Shown here piece after piece: positions 1-9,399 of a stretch of 64,000 bases of DNA. The notes under the pieces are model-generated. The model saw nothing but the letters and a program-made list of their open reading frames with translations. It was not told the DNA's origin and made no database searches. Origin of the DNA: Isoetes taiwanensis (taxonomy: Eukaryota; Streptophyta; Lycopodiopsida; Isoetales; Isoetaceae); the NCBI GenBank assembly GCA_021234155.1, contig JAJEKV010000002.1, positions 40,041,841 through 40,105,840 on the forward strand, given 5' to 3'. The position numbers and the translations under genes are program-made. Position 1 is the first letter of the stretch. Every line of letters begins with the position of its first letter.

Positions 1-263
1 TTTTTTTCCCCATTCTTTATTCCAGTTTTTGCAATCTTTTAACTTCTGGCTGAAATTTTGCATAGATTGATGATCACCAAGAGGAGGTTTAGATTGGTAG
101 AATTGAGTGGTCTGCAATAAACTTTCCATTATTAAGTAAGCTGCAGTTTTGCTTGAAAGGGCGTTCGATTTGGGGCGAGACATAAGTCTGTATATTGTGT
201 CTAGGATTTGAGGGGAATGATCTGAAAGGAAATTCCTTTCATCCCCGGAAACTATACATTTAT

Positions 264-960
264 CTAGAAAGTTTTCATTGGGGTTTCATTGGTGTTGACA
301 ATATAGAATCTGTCCAGGGTACAGAAATTTGTATCTGTACCTTCTCTTTTGTTACTCCAAGTGAATCTAGAGTTGGAGAAGGGAATGCAGGCCAGATTGT
401 TGTTGTTGACAAGGTCATTCCTGGCAGTTTTCTCAGCTCTTGACGTGTTGATTTTATTCCCCAGCTTGAGTTCATAGTTTGGGGTATTATTCCAGTCACC
501 TGCTAGGATCCGGTCTTGGATATCATTATGGCCACATATCCAGGAGTTGATGTCTACCCAGATAGGACTCCTATCTATGGGGTCAGTTGTAGCATAGATG
601 TTAGTTAGACCAATTTTACATCCTAAGTGCTTTCCAGAAGTGACCAGGACTGTTGTAGATGTCATAGACATCTACTTCATTCCATATAGCAGTACCTCCT
701 TTAGTACCTTGAGCTGGAATAAAACTAGAAGAGGATTTGTCATTAATCTAGGTACCTAAGTTGGAAGATTCAAACAGAGAAGATGGTGCTCGTGGATCAG
801 GATAATATCTGCTTTATATTCTTTAATTTGAGAGATAAACTTTCTCATGGAATGGTGAGAAAAGTTTAGGATACAAGAGCACAAGGAAGGGCGAGGTTTA
901 GCAAGATTGACAAAGTCTGGTTATGGAGACTCTGGTATTGGCATAAGGGCCACTTCTAGG
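264..960 (-). pseudogene. LINE apurinic-type endonuclease domain fragment
   Basis: The longest open piece (671-264) carries motifs of the exonuclease-endonuclease-phosphatase fold of LINEs: GLTNIYA, then ILAGDWNN (the GDFN-type motif), then FTWSNKR followed by LDRFYI. Just upstream in another frame, around 860-770, IKEYKADIILIHEHHL resembles the N-terminal motif (usually PDIxxLQET). The domain is therefore present but frameshifted. In intact LINEs it nicks target DNA to prime reverse transcription. The match is by motif order, and several catalytic residues are changed, so this copy cannot be active. Confidence 0.6.
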
Positions 961-2289
961 TAGGTCTTTGTAATTTTTACCTTTACCTCTTGCTTTTTGA
1001 TTGGGTAAAGCTTGTGTTCTCTTTATCTGAGCTGTCATCGACAGTTAAAGAAAATAGAAGGAATTTTCTTTAACTCTTACCTGGACGCATTGCTTGACTT
1101 GTTGAGAGTGATTGTCCTCTAATTGCTCCAGTGGCTGAGTTGTTTTTAAGATATCTTCTATGGCAGTGACCTTGAATTTGACTTCTTCTAGGTTATCTTC
1201 AACTACAGCTATTATAGAAATAGAGTCCAATAAAGGGCAATATGTTTTCTCATTAGCCTCTTTAGGTGGCTCAGTTATTTGGTGAAGGTTTGCATCCAAG
1301 GAGGATGGAACGTCCTCTGAGTATGGCGGTGACTGAGGCCTGGAAGGGCTTGAATTTAATGGCAGGAGGGGGATATCATGATGGTGATCGAGAGTTTTTC
1401 TATAGCCAATCTTGTCTTCTTTGTGGTAGACTCTTTAGGCGGGGTCAAGTATTGTTATTGATCAGTTTAATGTTCTTGAATTCCTTGGAATGAACCCCTT
1501 TTCTTCAAAATTACTTGAGTCAATCCCATAGCCAGATTCTTTGGAGTACCATTCTCAATGATACAATCTGCGAGAATAGCATAATAATTCAAGTTGGGGA
1601 TTTTGTGCGCCTCAACTGACTTCCCAGTATATTTCTACACTATCTTCACTTTAGTCCCTATACATCTTCGTGGGTGGGTTGTCCTTTATTAAATTTTGCT
1701 ACATATTCATTTTTGCTGATGGAGACTTTCTTTAGAGTCTCCTTGCTGTAGAGTCCTTTTGAAAGGACCTTGATGTTGCCATATTTCTGAATTTCCTTTT
1801 CTTTTCTTTTTTCCTAGAGAGATTGCTGCATTATGCATTTGAGGTCTAAATATTCTTGTTTGATTTTTTCTCTTTAAATCTTTCCTTTAGCTTCTTCCGT
1901 TGATACCATTCACGTTGTATTTTGAGGAGAACTGAAGTTTTGCATCATTATTGTGTTGTTAAGATAGAGTTGAATTGCTCCCATGATTTGTTTCAAGGAC
2001 CAATCATCATCTGTGCATTACTTGTGTCTCGAGGGATGTATTTAGTTCTTCCATGTGGTCTCTTGTTGCAGAGTGAGAAAATTGGAGGAATACTGCTCCA
2101 GTTCATAAAGAAGGCACACAATGGGAGAGGCTTCAAACGGTTGAACTTGTAATTCCATTTTTGGAATTTTATTTGAAAACCCAGACGATTACGCCCTTGT
2201 TGAAGAATAGCGGTGGCAACAGCAGGAGAGCAAAATTCAATCATGGAGAAAGGGAAGTTGAGCCATTAGGCTGTAGAGACTTGGATATT

Positions 2290-2592
2290 TCAGTCAATTT
2301 GCAAGATTTGGGAAACTACTGCTTCAAACTTTATTCCCTCTTTCTCAGTCCAACCAATAACAATAATTTTATTTAGCCGAGAGAACTTAGTTTTAATAGA
2401 TTTAAAATTTAAATGGATACCTTGTGTTAGTTGTTGATTGGGAGGATACTCGAGTTTCTTATTTATGATCCGCTCAAGCCATTCATTATTGGAATAGAAT
2501 TGCAGAGCAGGCCGGGGGAAGTTAAGGTTTTCTTTGGTAGTGTGGTTGTCCCAGTCCAGAATTGCATTGATTTCAAAGGAGATGCGATGCAA
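2290..2592 (-). pseudogene. LINE ORF1-like (DUF4283-type) fragment
   Basis: A 100-residue open frame contains FPRPALQFYSNNEWLERI and a basic stretch, then KIIVIGWTEKEGIKFEAV. The spacing and hydrophobic pattern resemble the nucleic-acid-binding ORF1 domain found upstream of plant LINE endonucleases, and its position supports this. No zinc knuckle is visible. Similarity is weak and the assignment rests mainly on context. Confidence 0.35.
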
Positions 2593-3009
2593 GATCGTCC
2601 ATCATTTTACAGTCCAGTTGGTCGAAGTTGATTTGGGCTAATGGGTCCCTTGCTCCAGAAGAGTTTGTGGTAAACTCGATTGCGGAGGACGGAGCAGCAA
2701 CAGTTGCTATAGAGGATGGAGTAGCAGTAGTTGCTACAATGCTTAGAGCCTGATTGAGAAAGAACGAAATGGGTGAAGCATCTCGGGAGGTAGATTTGAG
2801 GGAATCCGTATTACGAGGAGATGGTTATGCGATAATGGAAGCCAGCAGAAGGAATGACAGACAGAATGAAACAGAAATGGAATTTCGGCATGAACAATAG
2901 GTGAAAAGACAGGGTGGGGAAAGTAACAAAATCCAAGAGATCTACTACAGTGACTTACTGTACCTTATATGTCAATGGGTGATGGCGATGGCGATGGCGC
3001 TAGGGTTGC

Positions 3010-3511
3010 GCCATAGAGCGACCGGAGCTGTCAATAATGATATCAATCATTGATCTCACCGGCACCATACAAAGCTTATAAATTTTTCCTCTCTCCATCT
3101 GTTCAGAAGTCACTTCCTTCAAACGATGATGGAAATGCAGCTTACTGACATCCTTCAAGCAATAGCTGACCATTCATTTGAAACAATGCAGACGGATACC
3201 CTTAAAAGCTTTACACATAATTACACCACTTGGTGATCTATGATCCGCCAGTTTTTCAAGCAAGATTTCACAAAGGTAGGTGTCACAAGTCTCATTCTAA
3301 AAGTGGCATGTATATACAAGTGATCTAGTTCACTATCACGTTCCTTGACCACAATACCAAAAATGCAATGGTCATCCAATAATTTGCAAGTATTCACGTA
3401 GATAGCTTCAAAAATATCTACACTGACAATCCTCACTATCACGCTCAAATAGTTGACAGTAGACTTCTCGGCCTCTGCAATTCTCTTACCAGCACGTCTC
3501 GGCTTTATCAT
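3010..3511 (-). pseudogene. Replitron-like HUH endonuclease fragment
   Basis: The open frame 3511-3221 contains a hydrophobic segment ending IFGIVVKERD, then SELDHLYIHATFRMR. HLYIH fits the metal-binding H-hydrophobic-H (HUH) motif of rolling-circle-type replicases. After a stop and a frame change, the strand continues at about 3170-3090 with SYCLKDVSKLHFHHRLKE. Its Y-x2-KD pattern fits the catalytic tyrosine motif of Replitron transposases, followed by an acidic/basic helix (VTSEQMERGKIYKL). Order and spacing (HUH, about 60 residues, Y-x2-KD) agree with that family as I remember it. At least one frameshift and one stop make this a relic. An H2A-like reading of the same segment was considered and dropped. 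Confidence 0.5.
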
Positions 3512-3554
3512 TAGCCTTCTTCTTCATCTTCTCTGCTCTACCTGTGGCCTCTCT

Positions 3555-3962
3555 CTATGGCCTCTCTTTTTGCTTCTCAATTCTGGTTCTTTTTCTCTGT
3601 GCTTTTTCCTCAGCCTTCTCTCTATTCTCCTTCTCTTTCAGTTCTTCCGTCTCTTTCCTTTTCCATTTTTTTAAATAGGACTTCCTCTCCTTAAGCAAAG
3701 AGTCATTCCTTGGATGACCTTTCTTCCTAGCTGACTTCAATATATCCAGGCAAGCATCAATAAGAATCAACAATCCCGAACTGGTAAGAGGGACCTCATA
3801 GAATCTAGGGCTTTGAAAGAGGCCATCACCATAGAAACCAAGTTGCTCTATGACTGCTCTTGCAGAGACAACTATACTGCTCTTTGGAGGGCGATCTTCT
3901 TCATCGACAAGACCAAAGTACCCAGGATTTCTAGCTAATTTATGAAGAAAAATTAGGATCAA
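3555..3962 (-). pseudogene. Charged coiled-coil ORF upstream of the HUH relic
   Basis: A 135-residue frame has an N-terminal half with a mixed hydrophobic pattern (RAVIEQLGFYGDGLF, LLILIDACLDILK). Its C-terminal half is a nearly uninterrupted Lys/Glu helix (KWKRKETEELKEKENREKAEEK). It ends at a stop 44 bp before the HUH frame, and the basic character continues across the gap. It may be the nuclear N-terminal part of the same transposase. I do not recognise the fold. Confidence 0.3.
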
Positions 3963-4834
3963 TTACCTAAGGAAGCAACGACTGAGGAAGTCGGCTCCAT
4001 CATCTCTGCAACTCGAAACTCCAAATGAATGAGCAGATCACATATGCTATGTAAGATTTTCCAATCCTCCTTGCTCAAAATTGGAGCCGACCAGACACAT
4101 CTAGCCTTCCAGAAAAACAGGGGACGCTACTATAAAATAGTCACGGGACCAGTGAATGACAAATTCCGGGGAACCCTTGCAGCCTACCTATTACCTGTTG
4201 AAATCAAGAATTTCCGATATAGAAAAAAAATCTCAGGAAGTTTTCTGGTATAAAGCCATGGAATTCTTCACAATTTTTGGTTGGAAACTAGTTTTACTTA
4301 ATGCTCCCTACTAGCTCAAATTATGTAGGAAATTCACCTTTTTTTGTACAGAGTTTGTTGCTCACTCCAGGGACATTCATGAAAAGAGAAGAACAAAATT
4401 CAATGGCAGGGAAAAATTTCAATACGCATTGCCTACTTTAGAATTTTTGCAAAGGACAAAAAGTAAGCTCACCCTGATAAAGCATTGGAAAACCTTAAAG
4501 ATTAGACCTGAGCTTTCCATATCAGAAAACATGTTTGTATAACATTGAGTTCATACTTATTAAAGCTAAAATGCACAAGCTAGCCATGTCCTCCATAAAG
4601 AAATTTTAGTGCTTGCATATAAACATGTGAGTTAGATTAGCTGGAGCTGGTTCACAATAAAAAATAGAGACCTTCATAAACCAGTTGACCTTAGCGGATA
4701 AAAGTATTTAAACTTCTCCAGTTTCTGAGCAGTTTGCTCTGCCATCTTTCATTCCTCTTCGGGATTAAACTTCAATTCGACTGGCATGCGAGGTGCATTT
4801 GGCCAGGTTAGGGAATTGGAAGAGGATAATCTTG

Positions 4835-5349
4835 TCACAGAAGGGGGATGTGAGAAGACGAAGGCATTACACTATCTTCAGTGTTCAGTCTACGAAGGTT
4901 AATCTTAAATGTAGAATTTTTCTTTGGAACCACATTCTCAGAAGTAGCGGCAACTGGACCCTTTATAGCCGGGGGCTTTGTAGAATTAATAATAACTGAT
5001 GGATCGACCAAGGAAACAAGCTCTACATTCTGGTTCTTGGTTGTAGATGGTTCCCCCAAAGTAGCTATAGACTTCATAATTCTTTTCTTTGCCACAGCTC
5101 TAAGCCAGTTAATGTCCATTATCGAGGGCATTTTCTCACCCTGCTTAGCTTTCAAAGCAGTGCTCAGAGGCTTCTTTCAACTGACAAACCTTTCTTGCAT
5201 GCAGAGAATCCTAAACGGATGTCTCTATTTCCATTTGTACTAGAAAGAGCAAGAGATTCATATGACGGTAGAATCCAGCCATACCCTTTGGCACGTGTTG
5301 GGACGTTTTTCCCCGTTGCGAGCTTGTTCATCTTGCTTGTGGACGTCAT
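4835..5349 (-). pseudogene. Unknown ORF pieces (two frames)
   Basis: The frames 5349-5164 and 5155-4835 adjoin each other with a frame change between them. The second has a plausible protein composition (MDINWLRAVAKKRIMKSI, then a Ser/Pro/Lys-rich tail). No family is recognised. They lie on the same strand between the HUH relic and the palindrome cluster at 5.8-5.95 kb, so they may belong to one decayed element. The 870 bp between 3962 and 4835 holds no frame I would call. Confidence 0.2.
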
Positions 5350-5400
5350 CGAAGGGTCATAGTTCCTCTATTTGAACACATATTCTAAGAATTGGAGTTG

Positions 5401-5724
5401 CTACATATCCTCGACACTGCAAATGATAGCATCATGGATGTTGTTCTTTGTGCCCTCCCACATGGCAACCACTATCCCGATCTGTTCAATGTCGTCTGCA
5501 ATTTTACCTGTCCGCTGAAACAAATTAAGATCCTTTCTGCAATCCCTATGAATGTGAGGAATTACATGTGCAATTTCAATGCACCACTTCATTTCATTTG
5601 AAGGAGTGAGTAACCTCATTGGTTCGACATCTGGACCCCAGAACAAATCTAGCGTAAAAAACAAAAGCAATGGGTGAGTAAATGGCGTTTTTCGAAGTAT
5701 TGGTCCCAAAGAACGCCACTGCAA
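5401..5724 (-). pseudogene. Unknown ORF, possible ORFx N-terminus relative
   Basis: The C-terminal 80 residues look coding. The segment KWCIEIAHV followed by CRKDLNLFQ and DDIEQIGIVV can be laid against the ORFx start of element B (RRWYSASAHV, FRKEIDIQAT, AYREVM). The agreement is a Trp, an AHV and the R-K-acidic-hydrophobic pattern. That is suggestive but short. Its position beside tandem palindromes resembles elements A and B. I would not rely on it without a profile search. Confidence 0.2.
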
Positions 5725-5774
5725 TCCTTAGGACCTAAGCACCAAAGGAAAACTCTGAAGCTCAAATGCTCCGA

Positions 5775-5955
5775 GATATCGCGGTCGCGATTCTTGGGAG
5801 AAGATAAACTGTGAAGGCACATATAGCAAACGAGCATGACCTTCATCCTACTACTTGACAGGTCGCGGACGCGATCCTGGTTAGGACAAACCATAGCACA
5901 AACAAATAAACATGACATTCACCCCACTACTCGGTAGGATCGCGGCCACGATCCT
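5775..5955. repeat. Three short palindromes in about 77 bp tandem units
   Basis: Palindromes sit at 5778-5791 (ATCGCGGTCGCGAT), 5859-5879 (CAGGTCGCG-GA-CGCGATCCTG) and 5936-5953 (GGATCGCGGCCACGATCC). The spacers between them are also related, each carrying a version of CATGACCTTCATCCTACTAC. They form a degenerate tandem repeat whose unit carries one CG-rich palindrome, like the palindrome fields of element A. Confidence 0.6.
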
Positions 5956-5978
5956 GCGGAAGACTAAGCAAACATAAA

Positions 5979-6182
5979 TTAACAAAGCATTTGCCAACTG
6001 TTAGTCAAAGTTACACCTTTTATGGCCTGAGCAGCATTGGGAGCTTTTGATGTCATTGCAGAGACAACTGGTCTTGGTTCATCTCCAGACACCACATGCC
6101 AAAGCCCTTTTGCAGGCGGCTTCGCATGAACTTTGATGAACTGATAGAATTTATTTGAATGAGACAACTCAATCCTTCCCAT
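5979..6182 (-). pseudogene. Ty1/copia gag-like fragment (tentative)
   Basis: The frame begins MGRIELSHSNKFYQF and continues KGLWHVVSGDEPRP. Copia gag proteins typically have a short hydrophobic start, a polar N-x-Y/F-x-W/F segment and then G/DLWxxV-x-G. The pattern fits loosely but the ORF is only 67 residues, and no PBS or zinc knuckle is visible nearby. Confidence 0.25.
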
Positions 6183-6434
6183 ATTCTTAGAGCTTTGTCA
6201 ATACCGAAGAACACATGGATCGTGGTACTTTGATACCATATTAACACTAAGAAAATTGACAGTGAAAAGCATTGTTTTCCATTCAAAGTAAGAGTACCAC
6301 TTACATCGAGTGTCGGTAGCGAGAATAGAAACTCTCAACCGGATTGCGTATTTGAAAAGGAGAGCTCCATCTTACCCTAACTGAAAGTAATGAAACCTTT
6401 ACGTAGGGACTCACAAGTATTTTTAACATTAGTC

Positions 6435-6612
6435 GTAAAGTTCAGGGGGAAGATATTTCGCCATATTTCAGGCCTAGATTACAACAGATAATCGCTTCCT
6501 CTCCTCCGATGTTGGCTTCATCTCCTCCGATGCTGGCTGATAACGGAGTAATCAACTTTTTGTGGCTACGATGACGCCACGTGGCAAGAAATATCTTCCC
6601 CCTGAACTTTAC
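6435..6612. mobile_element. MITE-like element with 24 bp terminal inverted repeats
   Basis: Positions 6435-6458 (GTAAAGTTCAGGGGGAAGAT then ATTT) are exactly inverted at 6589-6612. The 130 bp between holds two copies of a TCTCCTCCGATG-type motif and no ORF. This small non-autonomous DNA element layout lies directly downstream of the receptor kinase gene. No target-site duplication could be settled by eye. Confidence 0.6.
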
Positions 6613-6614
6613 GT

Positions 6615-6700
6615 GAGGAAATGTTCGCCCGCAGGCCCTTACGCGGGGTGCGGCGCCTGGTCCGCACCCCGCGTAAGGGCCTGCGGGCGAACATTTCCTC
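6615..6700. repeat. Perfect 39 bp inverted repeat with 8-nt loop
   Basis: The arm at 6615-6653 (starts GAGGAAATGTTCGCCCGCAG) is repeated in exact reverse complement at 6662-6700, separated by CGCCTGGT. The stem is GC-rich and has no mismatch, which points to recent origin or maintained pairing. It abuts the MITE-like repeat (6435-6612) and lies about 140 bp past the stop codon of the receptor kinase gene, possibly within its 3' transcript. Confidence 0.85.
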
Positions 6701-6839
6701 TACCATAAAGACCAATATCATCACTTAACATTTTGCTAGTGCCAGCAAATACAAATTTGACAATATGCAAGGTGAATAGCCCGGGCATACACTTGCTATT
6801 GGAAGTTTTATAAACAACGTAAATACAGCATTACTTAGG

Positions 6840-9344
6840 TTATCTTGGAACAAGCATGTCTAGCGAGTATTGGTCTTCTAAAGGAACCGAGGAGCCGGAG
6901 TTATGGCCGATTATTGTCGTCGGGAAAGGAAGGCATACGAGAGGAGGATCTTGGAGCTCCATCTTTCCTTGCAGCATCTGGACGAGCATCGCCATCGACG
7001 GCCTTCCATCCGGATTCTCTTGAATGCACCAACATCCCAATTTGATGAGTCTTTCTGCCTCCATTTTTTCAAAATTTCCTCCCAATTTAGGGTCAACAAT
7101 ATCCATCAAATTGCCGGACCTGGCCTTGCTTAACGCCCATGAAGGAAGATGCCATATGCCACCGGAATCATCAACAACCAGAGGATCTAGCACTTTTTGC
7201 CCGCTCACAATTTCAAGCAGCACAATGCCATAGCTGTATACGTCGCATTTCTTTGTAACTATGGAGTGAAGGGGCCATTCCGGCGCAAGATAACCAGGTG
7301 TTCCTCTAACTTGAGTTATTGCTGTGCTAATATCTTCATTTATAAGCTTTGCCATTCCGAAATCAGACACCTTCGCCTTAAAATTTTCGCTTAGAAGGAT
7401 ATTTTGTGGTTTTATGTCGAGATGAAGGATAGGATCAGAGCATCCTTCGTGCAAATAAGCAAGACCTTCTGCAGTGCCCATGGCTATGGCCATTCTTGTG
7501 CTCCATGGCAAAACCCTATTCGGATCATCATTTACAAAGAGCCATTTATCAAGTGATCCATTGGCCATTGATTCGTAGACAAGTAGTCTATTTGCCCCTT
7601 CCACACAGAATCCATAGAGTCTTACCAAATTCACATGGCTTATGCCTCCAAGTGTTTTTACTTCTGCCTCAAATTCTTTCAGCCCTTGCCTTGCCCCTTC
7701 CAACCTCTTCACTGCAACATTTCTTCCATCTTTTAACTTTCCGCTAAAAACAGCCCCAAAACCCCCTGCACCCAGTTTATGCCTGAACCCATCAGTTGCC
7801 GTTTCTAGTTCTTTAAAAGTGAATCTATGGATCAAACTAGGCATAGTGTTGAGAAAATCATCCTCTGCATTTCTCAAATAAAATCGAGCTATAAATCCAG
7901 CAAGAACAGACAATATAAGAAAACTAACTGCAGCTGCAATGGAAATGATTATGATCACTGTGTGAGAAATAGTATTTTGCTTGCTCTCTGTAGATAGTTG
8001 GACTTTGAGGTATGCAGAATAATTCTTTTGGGAATCTGAGGAGACCATCTTTAGGCTGGAAATATGGGTGGAAATATGATAGCATGCCCTCGCAGATAGA
8101 TTGAAAGAATCTTCATAGAATGCGGCCAGACAAGAACAATTTGTGAGACAGGAAGATACACAGTCTTCCTTGTTTGGCCAATTGAGAGAAGCTGTATACT
8201 TGTTAGAGAAGTAAGTAACGTCAGATACATTAAAAAACCTTTGATTTCTGATGCTAATTGCGTCACAGGCCACTGTTGTTGTAGGTTGGCATCCTTTTGT
8301 TGTAGAATTAGACAAAAAGTCATTTGCAATAGAAGGATCAGGAGAAGACTGCACTGGGCAGCTGCATTGGCCTGCTTTGGAGCATACTCCATACGATCCA
8401 CAAAAGTTAGGCAAACTGCAAGCGTCGTTCTGTGAAAAAATTTCATAATCTTTGTTCAAAGCTTTGCCATTCCAAAGATAATGCCTCAGGTTTCCATCTG
8501 AATCTAGCCTGAGCAATCTGACCTTGGGGATAGATCCAAACAAAGGAATATAGAACTTAATCCCATGAGGTCTGCAAGCTCCATTTCTTTCCAAAAAAAC
8601 AAAATCAGTCCCATTTGTAAGATTATAAGTCATGGTGGTAAGAGTACTATTATCACATTGCTGCACTGCTTTACTATAATCTGAAGTCCCTTGAATGGTG
8701 AAAACCCAATAAGGCAGAGGAGGATCCACATCAGTTGAATAAAGCACCACTCCTGAAGGCTCCACAACCAGAGAATAAGGAGCTAAAGTGCTTGAATTTG
8801 ATGCTGTCATCTTCCTCCCCTGTTTTAACCTCTGCCCAGGTAACAAGGTATTAGTTGGGTGATCAAAACTCTGCCATAGAACTGCTTTGCTTGAATTATA
8901 GACCAATAAATTGCCAGATTCCGTCAATTCAAGAGCAGAGACAGTTCCTTTCACCGACCATACTACATTTGAGTCTGCATCTACTAGCTGGAGCTCAGAT
9001 CCATCAGCAGGCACTCTGAGAATGGATTGGGAGTTTTGGGAAATGGATAGGCCAACGTTCCAAACGTCTATGACAACTGAGGCGTTGAAAGGAAGGAGGC
9101 AGACTATCATTGTGTAAGTAGTGGAAAAATCGACTGAAAAAAGACCAAGTGCAAAGGTAGATTGAGAAGAAGTGATAGCTGTGGCATTGTCGGAGGTTAT
9201 GAATGGCCAAAATAGACCATTTGAAAATCGATACCATTGCACAATTGAAGCTCTCCATGAAGGTGAAAGAGGAATGAGGTTTGCCTCTATGCCTCCTCCT
9301 GCACTTAACAACAAGATCATTGCCATCGCCATACCAATAGCCAT
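6840..9344 (-). CDS. G-type (bulb) lectin S-receptor-like serine/threonine kinase
   Basis: This 834-residue intronless frame has all parts of a plasma-membrane lectin receptor kinase. A signal peptide (about 1-21) is followed by a bulb-lectin domain with TESGNLLVY and VLWQSFDHPTNTLLPGQ (about 50-190). Next come an EGF-like cysteine cluster (CSLPNFCGSYGVCSKAGQCSC, from residue 309), a PAN/apple-like segment with CVSSCLTNCSC (about 360-440), a transmembrane helix (about 461-487) and a protein kinase (about 515-790). The kinase has GAGGFG (525-530), the VAVK lysine (546), HLDIKPQN (641-648), DFG (661-663) and APEW. The residue before the catalytic Asp is Leu, so it is a non-RD kinase, as in the SD2-5 group. 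All key residues are present and the gene looks functional. Ligand and pathway are unknown; family members act in defence or development. The ATG follows a TATA-like box by about 35 bp and begins the signal peptide. Confidence 0.95.
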   Translation of the reverse strand: MAIGMAMAMILLLSAGGGIEANLIPLSPSWRASIVQWYRFSNGLFWPFITSDNATAITSSQSTFALGLFSVDFSTTYTMIVCLLPFNASVVIDVWNVGLSISQNSQSILRVPADGSELQLVDADSNVVWSVKGTVSALELTESGNLLVYNSSKAVLWQSFDHPTNTLLPGQRLKQGRKMTASNSSTLAPYSLVVEPSGVVLYSTDVDPPLPYWVFTIQGTSDYSKAVQQCDNSTLTTMTYNLTNGTDFVFLERNGACRPHGIKFYIPLFGSIPKVRLLRLDSDGNLRHYLWNGKALNKDYEIFSQNDACSLPNFCGSYGVCSKAGQCSCPVQSSPDPSIANDFLSNSTTKGCQPTTTVACDAISIRNQRFFNVSDVTYFSNKYTASLNWPNKEDCVSSCLTNCSCLAAFYEDSFNLSARACYHISTHISSLKMVSSDSQKNYSAYLKVQLSTESKQNTISHTVIIIISIAAAVSFLILSVLAGFIARFYLRNAEDDFLNTMPSLIHRFTFKELETATDGFRHKLGAGGFGAVFSGKLKDGRNVAVKRLEGARQGLKEFEAEVKTLGGISHVNLVRLYGFCVEGANRLLVYESMANGSLDKWLFVNDDPNRVLPWSTRMAIAMGTAEGLAYLHEGCSDPILHLDIKPQNILLSENFKAKVSDFGMAKLINEDISTAITQVRGTPGYLAPEWPLHSIVTKKCDVYSYGIVLLEIVSGQKVLDPLVVDDSGGIWHLPSWALSKARSGNLMDIVDPKLGGNFEKMEAERLIKLGCWCIQENPDGRPSMAMLVQMLQGKMELQDPPLVCLPFPTTIIGHNSGSSVPLEDQYSLDMLVPR

Positions 9345-9376
9345 CTCGCTTTCCGATTAGCCCTCAGTTCTGCTTT

Positions 9377-9392
9377 CATTTTTATACAACTC
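9377..9392 (-). promoter_or_regulatory. TATA-like box of the receptor kinase gene
   Basis: On the minus strand GTTGTATAAAAATG lies about 35-45 bp before the start codon at 9344. This is the only obvious core promoter motif and would give a very short 5' leader. Confidence 0.45.
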
Positions 9393-9399
9393 ATTTTTC

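Larger units (their letters stand above)
1..2640 (-). mobile_element. Decayed LINE (non-LTR retrotransposon), 5' half
   Basis: Read on the minus strand, an ORF1-like piece (2592-2290) is followed by a linker and an endonuclease-like piece (about 960-264). This is the normal LINE order, and the reverse transcriptase would lie beyond the window start. The frames are broken in several places, so this is an old copy. The stretch from 2640 to about 2990 shows no convincing gene and may be the 5' leader of this LINE or spacer before the next element. Confidence 0.6.

Noticed and set aside
3221-3511. H2A-like histone fold (YLSVIVRIVSVDIFEA, RLVTPTFVKSCL)
   Set aside because: The hydrophobic pattern can be laid on H2A alpha-2 and alpha-3, but the HLYIH and downstream SYCLKD motifs fit an HUH transposase better and the helix gap would need a 22-residue insert.
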